From NCBI RefSeq assembly GCF_002251945.1, contig NZ_NDHW01000175.1, positions 1 to 33,368 on the forward strand: 33,368 nt of DNA, in the 5' to 3' direction. Positions 1 through 8,548 of this stretch are shown here, piece after piece; positions within the stretch are counted from its first letter, which is position 1; each line of letters opens with the position of its first letter. Source of the DNA: Pseudanabaena sp. SR411. GTDB lineage: Bacteria > Cyanobacteriota > Cyanobacteriia > Pseudanabaenales > Pseudanabaenaceae. The translations under genes and the position numbers were made by a program. A model generated the notes under the pieces. The model searched no databases and was not told the DNA's origin. It was given only the letters and a program-made list of their open reading frames with translations.

Positions 1-3000
1 GATGGCGATGGTTTGGAATTTCTCGCGGCTATCAATGTTGAACTGGTCGGAGATCGGGTTCCTGTAATTGTGTTGACGGGGCAGGGAAATGAAAAAATGG
101 CTGTAAATGCCATGAAATTGGGGGCTGCCGACTACTTGGTGAAAGCGGACATTACGGCGAAATCGCTCGTTACTACGATTAGGCAAGTGTTGCGAGAAAC
201 TATGCTCAATCGTCAACTACGGCGATCGCAACAACAGCAAATATTAATCTCCGAAATCGCCCTGCGGATTCGTGAATTTACGGACTTAGAAGATATCTCA
301 AATGCGATCGTTAAAGAGGTGCGTCAATTTATAAGTGCCGATCGCGCCATAACTTATAAATTCAACCCAGATATGAGTGGCACAATTGTTGCTGAGGATG
401 TTGCATCATCTTGGCAGCCTTGCTTGAATGTGCAAGTAGAAGATACTTGCTTTCGAGAAAATCTTGGTGGTGCATATTGTGAGGGCAAGATTTTCGTTGC
501 CAATGATATTTATGCTGCTAATTTGACGGATTGCCATATTAAACTGCTCGAAAGATTTCAAGTGCGAGCTAATCTGGTAGTGCCAATCCTCTTACCAAAT
601 GTAGAACAGCGAACTTTATGGGGCTTGCTAATTATTCATCAATGCTCGGCTCCAAGGATTTGGGAAGAGTCAGATATTCAGTTACTTCAGCGGCTATCAG
701 TGAAGTTATCGATTTCCATTAAACAAGCGATCGCCTATCAACAAGTTCAAACCGAGTTAGCAGAACGCAAATGGGTTGAGACATTACTCTTAAACCAGCA
801 AGTAGAGATAGAAGAACGCAATGATTTGTTAGAAAGAACCAATGAGGAATTGCAATGTACTATAGAGGAATTAAAAGTCAGTACTGATGAACTGATCTAT
901 CAACATCTACAACTAGAATACGAACAGTTGCGCTACCAAAACTTATTTGACTTTGCGCCTGATGGATATCTAGTGACAGACTCATCGGGCAAGATACTAG
1001 AAGTAAATCAAGTTGTCTTAGAATTATTTGGAATTAGCCGCGAATTTATTTTAGCAAAGCCCTTGATTTGTTTTGTTGCCTCTGACAACAAAGATCTTTT
1101 CTATAGACAACTCCATCATCAGTTATCCCCAACCAATACAAAAACAACTTGGGAAATTACGCTGATAAATAGTCATAAAGCTACTTTTCTTGCCGAAATT
1201 ACCGTAACTCAAAACATCAATCTTGCTAATGACAAGACTCAACTGTTCTGGATGATTCGTGATATCAGCGATCGCAAACGAGCCGAGCAAGAACTGCTAC
1301 AGCTTAATCAATCGCTAGAAGCAAAAGTCACAGAACGCACTCAAGCCATACAATTGCAATCGCAAATGCTGGAACAGATTCATGATGCTGTAATTTCTAC
1401 TGCGATGGATGGCACGATCCAAACTTGGAACATCGGGGCTGAGAGAATCTATGAATACAAGTCTAATGAGGCGATCGGGCAGAACGTTAGTATGCTTTAC
1501 CTAAATGAAGATTTGGCTCTCATGGAAACCACAGTCTTTAGACCACTATTTGAAAATGGAACTCATGAAGTGGAGCTACGAAATCGGACAAAATCAGGAA
1601 AAATAATTTATATACGCTTGCGTCTTTCGCTCGTTCGAGATGCACTGGGACAACCCATTCGCTTGATTGGTTGCTCTAACAATATTAGCGATCGCAAACT
1701 TGCCGAAGAAAGTCTCAGAGAGAGCGAACAACGTTTTGAAACTCTAGCAGCAGCAGTTCCTGTGGCAATTTTTCAAATTAATCAAAATAATGAATGCACC
1801 TACGTCAATGAGTTTTGGTCGCAAATTACAGGACAAGAATCCAGTATGGCTCTAGGCTATGGATGGCTTCAGACTATTCATCCTGATGATCGGGAACAGA
1901 TCCATCAAAAATGGATGCAAGCTATTGAGCAACAGGCTTATTACAAAGCTGAAGGAAGATGTCTCAAACCTGATGGAACAATTCGCTATTACTATTGCCA
2001 AGCTCTACCTGAACTAGATGAAAATAGTGTTTTCAAAGGCTATATTGGCACATTAACGGATATTAGTGATCGTAAACAAGCTGAAAATGCCTTCCAAGAA
2101 TCTCAAACATTATTACAAACCGTCCTCGATGCCTTCCCATTGTCTATATTTTGGAAAGATCGCCAATCAGTCTATTTGGGATGTAACCAACTATTTGCTA
2201 CGACATCTGGAATTAAGTCACCCTTGGAAGCGCTTGGCAAAAGCAATTTTGACTTTTCCTATACCGAAGAAGAAGCACTTGCTTATCTTGCTGACGATCA
2301 ACAGGTGATGGAATCTGGCTTAGCGAAACTGAATATTGAAGAAACGATTACCTTGCCATCTGGGGAACAGCAATGGATACAGACTAATAAAGTTCCTCTA
2401 CGAGATGCAGAGGGGAATGTGATCGGAGTGATGGGGTCTTTTCAGGATATTAGCGATCGCAAGCTTGCCGAACAAGCTCTTCAACAGCAACTTGCTGCCA
2501 TTGAAGCCGCGATCGACGGTATTGCGATTTTGCAAAATAATAAATATATCTATTTAAACCAAGCCCATCTAGAAATATTTGGCTATGATCATCCTGACGA
2601 GCTTTTAGGCAAATCTTGGACAAAGTTGTATTCCTCAGAAGAGCTGACCCGATTTGAGCAAGAAGTATTTCCTGTACTACAGCGTGATCGCTCATGGCAA
2701 GGAGAAGCGATCGCGATCCGCAAAAACGGCTCTGCTTTTGATGAAGAATTATCTTTAACCACTACAGATACAGGTTTGCTGATTTGTGTATGCCGCAATA
2801 TTAGCGATCGTAAACAAGCGAAAATTGCCCTACAGGAATCACGCCATTTTATTCAAACAGTGCTCGATACGATTCCTATTCCTCTATTTTGGAAAGATCG
2901 AGAGTCTATGTATTTGGGCTGTAATGCTCAATTTGCCTCTGTCTTCAATTTAGAGTCAACCGACGCGATAGTTGGCAAAAATGATTTCGAGCTTTCTGGT

Positions 3001-4443
3001 ACAGAATCCGATGTGATCGCCTATCGCCAAGATGATCGAGAGGTAATGGAATCTGGAAAATCTAAATTGGGCATATTGGAAACCCTTACTCTGCCTGACG
3101 GTAAGGAAATTTGGATCGAAACCCACAAAGCACCTATCCGTGATTGGGCAAATAATGTGATTGGTGTAGTTGCGATGTTTCAGGACATTACAAACCGTAA
3201 ATTAGCGGAAGTCCGACTGCAAGAAACCAATGAGCAACTCCTTCTCGCCACGCGACTTAAGGACGAATTTCTCGCTAACATGAGCCACGAACTCCGCACG
3301 CCGCTAAATTCCATCTTAGGACTATCAGAATCTCTTCAAGATGAGATTTTGGGTTCACTAAACGAAAGGCAATTAAAGGCGATTAGCACAATAGCGTCAA
3401 GTGGCGAACACCTGCTCTCACTGATTAACGACATTCTCGATCTATCAAAAATCTCGTCAGGGATGATGGCGCTAGATATTGAATCAGTCTCAGTCAACAA
3501 TCTCTGTAGTTCCAGTCTAGTTTTCATCAAACAGCAAGCCTTTAAAAAGAGAATCCAAATTAATCGCAATATTCCGCCACATATAGGCAACATCAATATC
3601 GATGAACGTCGCCTCAAACAGGTATTGATCAACCTACTTACAAATTCTGTCAAATTTACTCCCAGTGAAGGGCAAATTAGTCTTTTGGTTGCCACTGGTA
3701 GCGGCGATACATGGCAAGGAGAAGCAACAATTCCCCAACGACTTAGAGATATGAATTCGCCGATGATCGTATTTCAAGTAGTAGATACTGGCATTGGCAT
3801 TGCCCCCAATGATTTGCGACGACTCTTTCAGCCCTTTGTCCAAGTCGATAGCGCTCTCAATCGTCAGTATGAAGGCACTGGCTTAGGGCTAGCCCTAGTT
3901 AAGCAGATTGTCGAACTCCATGGTGGTCAAGTCATAGCTGAGAGTGAAGTTGGACAAGGCAGTTGCTTCACAGTTGCTCTGCCCTATGAAATGTCTCAGT
4001 CTAGCGCTTCAGAATCTGAACCATCCGCCACAAATTCGCTGCCGATGGTCGTAAATCCTGAAAATGCGATCGCGCCGCTTATTTTAATCGCCGAAGATAA
4101 CGACGCAAATATTCAAACCTTCACCTCCTATCTAACCGCCATCAATTACCGTGTAATCGTCGCCAGAAATGGCGAAGAAGCAGTGAGCATGGCGAAGGCA
4201 AATTTCCCAGATATCATCCTCATGGATATTCAAATGCCCAGCATGGATGGTCTAGAGGCAACTAAGCAAATTCGCCTCGATCCTAACTTGATTAACACTC
4301 AGATCATTGCCCTAACTGCTCTAGCAATGGAAGGCGATCGCGAAAGATGTCTAGCGGCCGGAGCCAATGACTATATGGCTAAACCTATCAAGCTTCGACA
4401 ACTTAACTTCTTAATTCAGCAAGTTTTAGGCTCCGTGAAATAA
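1..4443 (+). CDS. Multi-sensor hybrid histidine kinase (REC-GAF-PAS x6-HisKA-HATPase-REC), 5' partial
   Basis: The frame is open to base 1 and begins inside a receiver domain, so the TTG at 13 is not the true start and the gene continues upstream. Numbering from that TTG: receiver remnant 1-55 with its Lys in 'YLVKAD'; phytochrome-type GAF about 75-242; six PAS/PAC units about 305-425, 445-562, 570-687, 692-815, 825-933 and 942-1065, most ending in 'ISDRK'; HisKA with phospho-acceptor H1092 in 'MSHELRTPLN'; HATPase with N-box N1207/N1211, 'DTGIGI' at 1258 and 'GTGLGL' at 1288; C-terminal receiver with acidic E1361/D1362, phospho-site D1405 and K1457. This is a cytosolic phosphorelay sensor. 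The GAF carries C174-H175 and a D144-T-C146-F motif, as in DXCF cyanobacteriochromes, so light sensing is likely but not proven. PAS 4 and PAS 6 are close copies. The input of the other PAS units and the output partner are unknown. Confidence 0.93.
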   Translation, partial: DGDGLEFLAAINVELVGDRVPVIVLTGQGNEKMAVNAMKLGAADYLVKADITAKSLVTTIRQVLRETMLNRQLRRSQQQQILISEIALRIREFTDLEDISNAIVKEVRQFISADRAITYKFNPDMSGTIVAEDVASSWQPCLNVQVEDTCFRENLGGAYCEGKIFVANDIYAANLTDCHIKLLERFQVRANLVVPILLPNVEQRTLWGLLIIHQCSAPRIWEESDIQLLQRLSVKLSISIKQAIAYQQVQTELAERKWVETLLLNQQVEIEERNDLLERTNEELQCTIEELKVSTDELIYQHLQLEYEQLRYQNLFDFAPDGYLVTDSSGKILEVNQVVLELFGISREFILAKPLICFVASDNKDLFYRQLHHQLSPTNTKTTWEITLINSHKATFLAEITVTQNINLANDKTQLFWMIRDISDRKRAEQELLQLNQSLEAKVTERTQAIQLQSQMLEQIHDAVISTAMDGTIQTWNIGAERIYEYKSNEAIGQNVSMLYLNEDLALMETTVFRPLFENGTHEVELRNRTKSGKIIYIRLRLSLVRDALGQPIRLIGCSNNISDRKLAEESLRESEQRFETLAAAVPVAIFQINQNNECTYVNEFWSQITGQESSMALGYGWLQTIHPDDREQIHQKWMQAIEQQAYYKAEGRCLKPDGTIRYYYCQALPELDENSVFKGYIGTLTDISDRKQAENAFQESQTLLQTVLDAFPLSIFWKDRQSVYLGCNQLFATTSGIKSPLEALGKSNFDFSYTEEEALAYLADDQQVMESGLAKLNIEETITLPSGEQQWIQTNKVPLRDAEGNVIGVMGSFQDISDRKLAEQALQQQLAAIEAAIDGIAILQNNKYIYLNQAHLEIFGYDHPDELLGKSWTKLYSSEELTRFEQEVFPVLQRDRSWQGEAIAIRKNGSAFDEELSLTTTDTGLLICVCRNISDRKQAKIALQESRHFIQTVLDTIPIPLFWKDRESMYLGCNAQFASVFNLESTDAIVGKNDFELSGTESDVIAYRQDDREVMESGKSKLGILETLTLPDGKEIWIETHKAPIRDWANNVIGVVAMFQDITNRKLAEVRLQETNEQLLLATRLKDEFLANMSHELRTPLNSILGLSESLQDEILGSLNERQLKAISTIASSGEHLLSLINDILDLSKISSGMMALDIESVSVNNLCSSSLVFIKQQAFKKRIQINRNIPPHIGNINIDERRLKQVLINLLTNSVKFTPSEGQISLLVATGSGDTWQGEATIPQRLRDMNSPMIVFQVVDTGIGIAPNDLRRLFQPFVQVDSALNRQYEGTGLGLALVKQIVELHGGQVIAESEVGQGSCFTVALPYEMSQSSASESEPSATNSLPMVVNPENAIAPLILIAEDNDANIQTFTSYLTAINYRVIVARNGEEAVSMAKANFPDIILMDIQMPSMDGLEATKQIRLDPNLINTQIIALTALAMEGDRERCLAAGANDYMAKPIKLRQLNFLIQQVLGSVK

Positions 4444-4449
4444 GCGATT

Positions 4450-4512
4450 CCAAAATAGTGTAAGGCGGCGCGAAGCGCCGCCTTACACTATTTTGGTTTG
4501 TGGCTATAGCTA
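4450..4512. repeat. GC-core palindrome with one end of the TA-flanked element family
   Basis: A 22-bp perfect inverted repeat (4450-4471 / 4475-4496) closes on a GAA loop with core GGCGGCGC. It is followed by TGGCTATAGCTA (4501-4512) and TA, the same terminus as the element inside vapC. The matching left terminus is absent, so this looks like a truncated copy. It lies between the convergent kinase and bciB genes and could terminate both transcripts. Confidence 0.8.
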
Positions 4513-4517
4513 TAAAA

Positions 4518-5714
4518 TTACACTTTTGGTAACTGGTACTGAGCAATAATCCGTTTGGCAAATTCGGGGACGTGAGCTTCTAGCTTCTTTGGATAGTTGC
4601 GGCGCACGTAGAGATAATTGCGGACAAAGTGGGAATCGAGCGAAAATCTGCCATATTCCAAACCTTTTGGCCCAATTTTATTCACCACAAAACTAATGAT
4701 CCAAGCTAGCCAAATTGGTAATGTCACCGCTTGATCGTATGCCGAAATCCCCTGTTGTACCGCCGCACGGCGATCGCCACTAGAGATCACAGGCTGAGTT
4801 TGCAGTTGATCCTTAATTAACTCCAGCATTTCTTTGCCAGTCTCGTTTCGCACCACGATCCATTGCCAGCCAAAGGTTGCGCCCATATAGCCCACAACAA
4901 TATCAGCGAGAGCATTGGTGTAGTCAAAGCAGGTCATGCAGGATGGGGCAAATACATCTTTGAGTTCCTTAGTATTTAAGCCAAAGAAAGGTACTAGCTC
5001 CGTCGAGCCGTCGGAATGCTTGAAATGTACATTAAAATCCTGCATGAATTCGTAATGCACTACCGTTTCAGGCGATCGGCTAGTGGTGTCGAGAAATTTC
5101 TGTAAGCCTTCTCGCGTCACATTATCTGTACAGGGTGTCCCCAATACATACAGCTTTTCTAAGCCCAGTTCTTTCTCGACAGTTCGCAATGCTTGAATTT
5201 GACAACCGACACCGATCGCTAAAAGTCTTTTAATTCCCGACTGCTCGATCTGCTCTAATACTGAGAGATTCGGCGAAAGAGTGGGTTTATTCACCCGCGC
5301 CGCCAAAATTTCCTCACGATTTCTGGCAATTACAGGCTGTGGCTTAAAGCGATCGTCTTTGCTTGACTGCACACAAACTACACCCTCAACCAAGCCATTT
5401 TCTAGCATGGCGATCGCTAAAGTGGACACAATCCCCGTCCATTGCGCCCCCTCAATCGGCTCAGTTTTGCGGGCGGCGATCATTTCTTGATGTACACCGA
5501 AATATAGTTCTTTCTCGTTATCGAGATCACGCGATCGACCGTGGGACTGAGTTTCGAGTTCATCAATATGCTGCGTGATAAACGCGCAAGCTTCTTTGAC
5601 GTAATGAATGTAATAGGTATCACAGAGACCACACTCACTGCATAATTCTTTGGCAGGACGACGCTGTGTATCTGCAAGAGCTTTGGCTTTGCGATGGGAT
5701 GGGACAACCGACAT
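4518..5714 (-). CDS. bciB: Divinyl (proto)chlorophyllide 8-vinyl reductase, BciB/FrhB family
   Basis: 398 aa, full length for the ferredoxin-dependent FrhB/FdhB-type reductases. Cys residues suited to Fe-S binding are C25, C28 and C31 in 'CSECGLC', and C259 and C262 in 'SCMTC'; further conserved Cys are C171 in 'GVGCQ' and C195 in 'GTPC'. In cyanobacteria this family (Synechocystis Slr1923 is the type I recall) reduces the 8-vinyl group of divinyl chlorophyll precursors, giving monovinyl chlorophyll. The plant relative, 7-hydroxymethyl-chlorophyll a reductase, is very similar and cannot be excluded from sequence alone, but without chlorophyll b the BciB role is more likely. The gene is monocistronic, convergent with the big kinase, and its stop abuts a palindrome. 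ATG start at 5714. Confidence 0.85.
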   Translation of the reverse strand: MSVVPSHRKAKALADTQRRPAKELCSECGLCDTYYIHYVKEACAFITQHIDELETQSHGRSRDLDNEKELYFGVHQEMIAARKTEPIEGAQWTGIVSTLAIAMLENGLVEGVVCVQSSKDDRFKPQPVIARNREEILAARVNKPTLSPNLSVLEQIEQSGIKRLLAIGVGCQIQALRTVEKELGLEKLYVLGTPCTDNVTREGLQKFLDTTSRSPETVVHYEFMQDFNVHFKHSDGSTELVPFFGLNTKELKDVFAPSCMTCFDYTNALADIVVGYMGATFGWQWIVVRNETGKEMLELIKDQLQTQPVISSGDRRAAVQQGISAYDQAVTLPIWLAWIISFVVNKIGPKGLEYGRFSLDSHFVRNYLYVRRNYPKKLEAHVPEFAKRIIAQYQLPKV

Positions 5715-5771
5715 TTTGCTATTTCTGACTATAAAGAGCTAGCTAGATCATAACTTTTTTGGGTTGTTGAG

Positions 5772-5807
5772 GATATCCGAGAACGCAAAGCGTTCTTCTC
5801 AGATATC
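5772..5807. repeat. Imperfect palindrome
   Basis: GATATCCGAGAACGC (5772-5786) pairs with 5790-5807 across an AAA loop, with a small bulge. It lies upstream of bciB and downstream of the receiver-kinase gene, both on the minus strand. It lacks a T-run, so it is listed as a repeat rather than a terminator. Confidence 0.6.
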
Positions 5808-5835
5808 GCAGCGATTCATTTAGCTAGTACGAACC

Positions 5836-5888
5836 AAAACCAGAAAATGAGTGGCGGCGCGTAGCGCCGCCACTCATTTTCTGGTTTT
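5836..5888. repeat. 25-bp perfect palindrome, GC core
   Basis: Arms 5836-5860 and 5864-5888 are perfectly complementary, with a GTA loop, a GGCGGCGC core and AAAACC/GGTTTT at the outer ends. It has the core of the vapC-inserted element but no recognisable outer termini. It lies in the 242-bp gap between bciB and the receiver-kinase gene, which otherwise holds only the two neighbouring palindromes. Confidence 0.8.
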
Positions 5889-5920
5889 ATATTCTAGGCA
5901 AAACTTACTTTGCTATGCAT

Positions 5921-5949
5921 ACAGAGGGAGCGCAAAGCGCCTCCTCTGT
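5921..5949 (-). terminator. Probable terminator of the receiver-kinase gene
   Basis: ACAGAGGGAGCGC (5921-5933) pairs with 5937-5949 across an AAA loop, 8 bases beyond the stop at 5957. The arms are near perfect. There is no strong U-tract on the minus strand, so termination is inferred from position. Confidence 0.5.
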
Positions 5950-5956
5950 GTGAGCT

Positions 5957-7039
5957 TTAAAAAGGAATTGAGATACAAAGCTTTGTACCTACATTTTCTT
6001 GGCTTTGAATGTCGATTTTACCGCCATAAAATTCAACTAAAGTCTTAGCAAGAGACAAACCTAGTCCAATGCCTTGCTGCTCATAAAATTGCCGCTCAAA
6101 TTGGATAAATGCACCGATGTTGGCGATTTGCTGTGCATTCATGCCCCGTCCATGATCTTGGATCGTCAATATCCATGCATTGTCACTAACATGACTGTTG
6201 ATCGCGACTTTGCTACCTTGTGGGGAATATTTGAAAGCATTATCGATTAACTCTTCAGCGATTTTAGTTAAATCTTCTGACGAAACTGCGAGATCGATTT
6301 TGGCGAGATTTAGTTCTAGGTCATCTAGGCGATCGCATGATCTTGCCTTGCGATCGCCTAGATTGCTAATAATCATTTGGCTATTACAGGGATAAGTCGA
6401 AGTAAACAGTGTCTGCCCCTGCGATCGCATCACCATTAAGCGGCTATAAAGCAAATAGTTTTGGATCAGTCGATAGAGACGCTTCGCTGATTGATGAATA
6501 CCATCAGCATATTCATAAACCTCATAGGGAAGTAGCTCTTCACTTTGCATCATCATCAATTCTGACAGCCCCATAATTCCTGAAAGCGGAGTCTGCAACT
6601 CATGGGGCAGAGATAGCGTAATGCTAGTTCGCAATGATTCCATTTTTTCCTCAATGCGTTGGTCGATCGCCTGTTGCTTACCTAGACGCACAGCGATCGC
6701 TTCTAGCAATTCATCCTTTGTACAGGGTTTTTCTAAATAATCATCAGCTCCCAACGCCATCCCCTTACGAGTACTGCGTCGATCCATCATCGAGGTCAAA
6801 AACAAAAAAGGGACAGTACTTAATGCTTTGTCTTGGCGTAATTGTTCGAGGACTTCATAACCGTTAAGGATTGGCATCATTACGTCACAAAGAATCAAGT
6901 CGGGATGTTTTTGGCTAGCCAAATTTACGCCTCTTTCCCCATTTTCCGCAGTGATTACTTCAAATCCTTCTAAGGAAAGTAGGTCTTCCAAAGATTCCCG
7001 AATTAAGTCTTCATCTTCGATGACTAATATACATGTCAT
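5957..7039 (-). CDS. Response regulator-histidine kinase (REC-HisKA-HATPase)
   Basis: 360 aa, soluble. Receiver 1-118 with E8/D9, phospho-acceptor D52 ('CDVMMP') and K104. HisKA-like helix with H146 in 'LPHELQTPLSG'. HATPase with N267 in 'EELIDNAFKYS', 'DHGRG' at 295-299 and 'GIGLGLS' at 323. The receiver precedes the kinase, the reverse of ordinary hybrids, so an upstream kinase probably phosphorylates D52 and gates this protein's own kinase. No other sensor domain is present. ATG start at 7039. It lies 99 bp downstream of a second gene of the same design on the same strand, so the two probably form an operon and may act in one relay. The ligand and output are not visible. Confidence 0.9.
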   Translation of the reverse strand: MTCILVIEDEDLIRESLEDLLSLEGFEVITAENGERGVNLASQKHPDLILCDVMMPILNGYEVLEQLRQDKALSTVPFLFLTSMMDRRSTRKGMALGADDYLEKPCTKDELLEAIAVRLGKQQAIDQRIEEKMESLRTSITLSLPHELQTPLSGIMGLSELMMMQSEELLPYEVYEYADGIHQSAKRLYRLIQNYLLYSRLMVMRSQGQTLFTSTYPCNSQMIISNLGDRKARSCDRLDDLELNLAKIDLAVSSEDLTKIAEELIDNAFKYSPQGSKVAINSHVSDNAWILTIQDHGRGMNAQQIANIGAFIQFERQFYEQQGIGLGLSLAKTLVEFYGGKIDIQSQENVGTKLCISIPF

Positions 7040-7138
7040 GCTTTTGACCGTTTTTATTCAGATAATACCCATTTAGCTTTGTTGGCGATCAACAAAGTTG
7101 CCTAAGCAAACATAATACCAAAGTCCAAAATGGCTGCT

Positions 7139-8245
7139 TTATTTTGAATAGCTATCCAGCAAAATTGTAAAAATCGAGCCTTTGGGTTGGTTGTTGGTCA
7201 CTGAGATTACTCCTTGATGGGCTTCAACCATCATTTTACAGAAAGAGAGTCCTAAACCAATTTGGGACACACCCATCACAATATTGCCAACTTCATACTT
7301 TTCAAAGATGACTTGTTTTTGTTCGGGGCTGATGCCAATACCACAGTCAATTACTTCAATCTTGATCAAATCTTGGCGATCAGGATTTTGAGGCAAACAT
7401 TCGACTCTGAGAATAATCGAACTTTGCTGAGGGGAAAACTTCAGGGCATTATCCACTAAATTTCCTAATACACGGCGAATTAAGTGGATGTCACCAGATA
7501 CGTAAGCTGGCTCTGTGGGAAATTCCCCTAAGATTTGAATTTGCTTATGAGTGGAGACTGCTTCAAAATCAGCAATCACTGACTTTGCTAGCTCAGTTAT
7601 ATCAAACTTCGTAGGATTGAGGATGAGTTTATTCGCTTCGATCCTACCGATGGTCAAAATGTCATCCACCAGCAACCGCATTTGCTCAATCGTTTGACCA
7701 ATCTGGACAATTCTCTTTTGAGCGCGATCTGGTAAATCCAATATTTTGAGAGAATCACAGCCTAACAAGATGCCAATTAATGGATTGCGAAGATCATGGA
7801 CAATAGTTTGCATCATCTCTTCGCGTAACATGATTGTCGCTTGGATATGATCATATTGCGCCTTGATCCGCAACATCGATCGCACGCGAGCGCGGAGTTC
7901 GATGCTGTTAATGGGCTTACTGATAAAATCATCCGCCCCAGCATCAATACAACGAGCTAGATCTTCTTTTTCCGATAGAGCGGTAACGATAATAATCGGA
8001 ATATGCTGCCATTGGCGATCGGTTTTCAGTTTTTGACATACCTCGATGCCATCCATGTCTGGCATCATTACATCTAGCAAAATTAGATCAGGATGAATAC
8101 TGTCAAGAGCGGCGATCGCCTCGGCTCCATTGTCTCGATGATGTAGCTCATATCCCTCTTTAAACAGCAAAATTTCAATTACATCAAAATTAGCTGGCTC
8201 ATCATCTACAACTAAAATTACTTGTTTGTTGCCCATACTGTTCAT
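7139..8245 (-). CDS. Response regulator-histidine kinase (REC-HisKA-HATPase)
   Basis: 368 aa with the same domain order as the next gene downstream. Receiver with D14/D15, phospho-acceptor D58 ('LLDVMMP') and K110. HisKA with H150 in 'IVHDLRNPLIG'. HATPase with N266 in 'GNLVDNALKFS', 'DCGIGI' at 300-305 and 'GLGLS' at 330. The DHp helix is of the 'HDLRNPL' type, distinct from the 'HELQTPL' of its neighbour, so the pair did not arise by a recent tandem duplication. A second ATG lies three codons in (M4). The gene is first in the probable two-gene minus-strand operon and divergent from ppx across a 303-bp gap filled by two palindromes. Function beyond phosphorelay signalling is unknown. Confidence 0.9.
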   Translation of the reverse strand: MNSMGNKQVILVVDDEPANFDVIEILLFKEGYELHHRDNGAEAIAALDSIHPDLILLDVMMPDMDGIEVCQKLKTDRQWQHIPIIIVTALSEKEDLARCIDAGADDFISKPINSIELRARVRSMLRIKAQYDHIQATIMLREEMMQTIVHDLRNPLIGILLGCDSLKILDLPDRAQKRIVQIGQTIEQMRLLVDDILTIGRIEANKLILNPTKFDITELAKSVIADFEAVSTHKQIQILGEFPTEPAYVSGDIHLIRRVLGNLVDNALKFSPQQSSIILRVECLPQNPDRQDLIKIEVIDCGIGISPEQKQVIFEKYEVGNIVMGVSQIGLGLSFCKMMVEAHQGVISVTNNQPKGSIFTILLDSYSK

Positions 8246-8276
8246 ATTTGGGTTAGGAAAGCCCGAATAACCATCT

Positions 8277-8379
8277 ACAGCGCTTTGCGATCAAATCCGA
8301 CCCAAGAAATTTTTGAAAAGTGTTGTAAAACAATACTTTTCAAAAATTTCTTGGGTTTCGTTTGATCGCAAAGCGTTGT
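8277..8379. repeat. 103-bp near-perfect palindrome
   Basis: Arms of about 45 bases (8277-8321 and 8335-8379) match except for a few bases near 'CCGACCC/GGGTTTC', with a loop of about 13 bases. The outer ends contain AGCGCTTTGCGATCAAA and its complement. It lies between divergent genes, so it is not a terminator. The inner AAAAGTGTTGTAAAACAATACTTTT is echoed in degenerate form upstream of mreB (26828-26850), which suggests a dispersed family. Confidence 0.8.
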
Positions 8380-8473
8380 AACTTTATGGATTAGGTTAAT
8401 TGACTATATCTTCTATTCTGACAGGTTTTCATTTACCATGACTTAAGTACTTGTACAAAATAATTTATCTAAA

Positions 8474-8514
8474 TTTTGTAAGGTTGCGCCCCTGTGGGGC
8501 GCAACCTTACAAAA
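8474..8514. repeat. 19-bp perfect palindrome upstream of ppx
   Basis: TTTTGTAAGGTTGCGCCCC (8474-8492) and its exact complement (8496-8514) flank a TGT loop. It ends 34 bases before the ppx start, in a divergent intergenic region, so it may fold in the ppx leader. A relic, 'GGTTGCGCCCCCGTG', occurs near 14310-14325. Confidence 0.75.
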
Positions 8515-8548
8515 CTTGGGTTTGTAATTAATTTCGCGGAAACAGCCC

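Noticed and set aside
3336-3695. 119-aa minus-strand frame in the giant kinase
   Set aside because: Antisense to the conserved HisKA/HATPase region.
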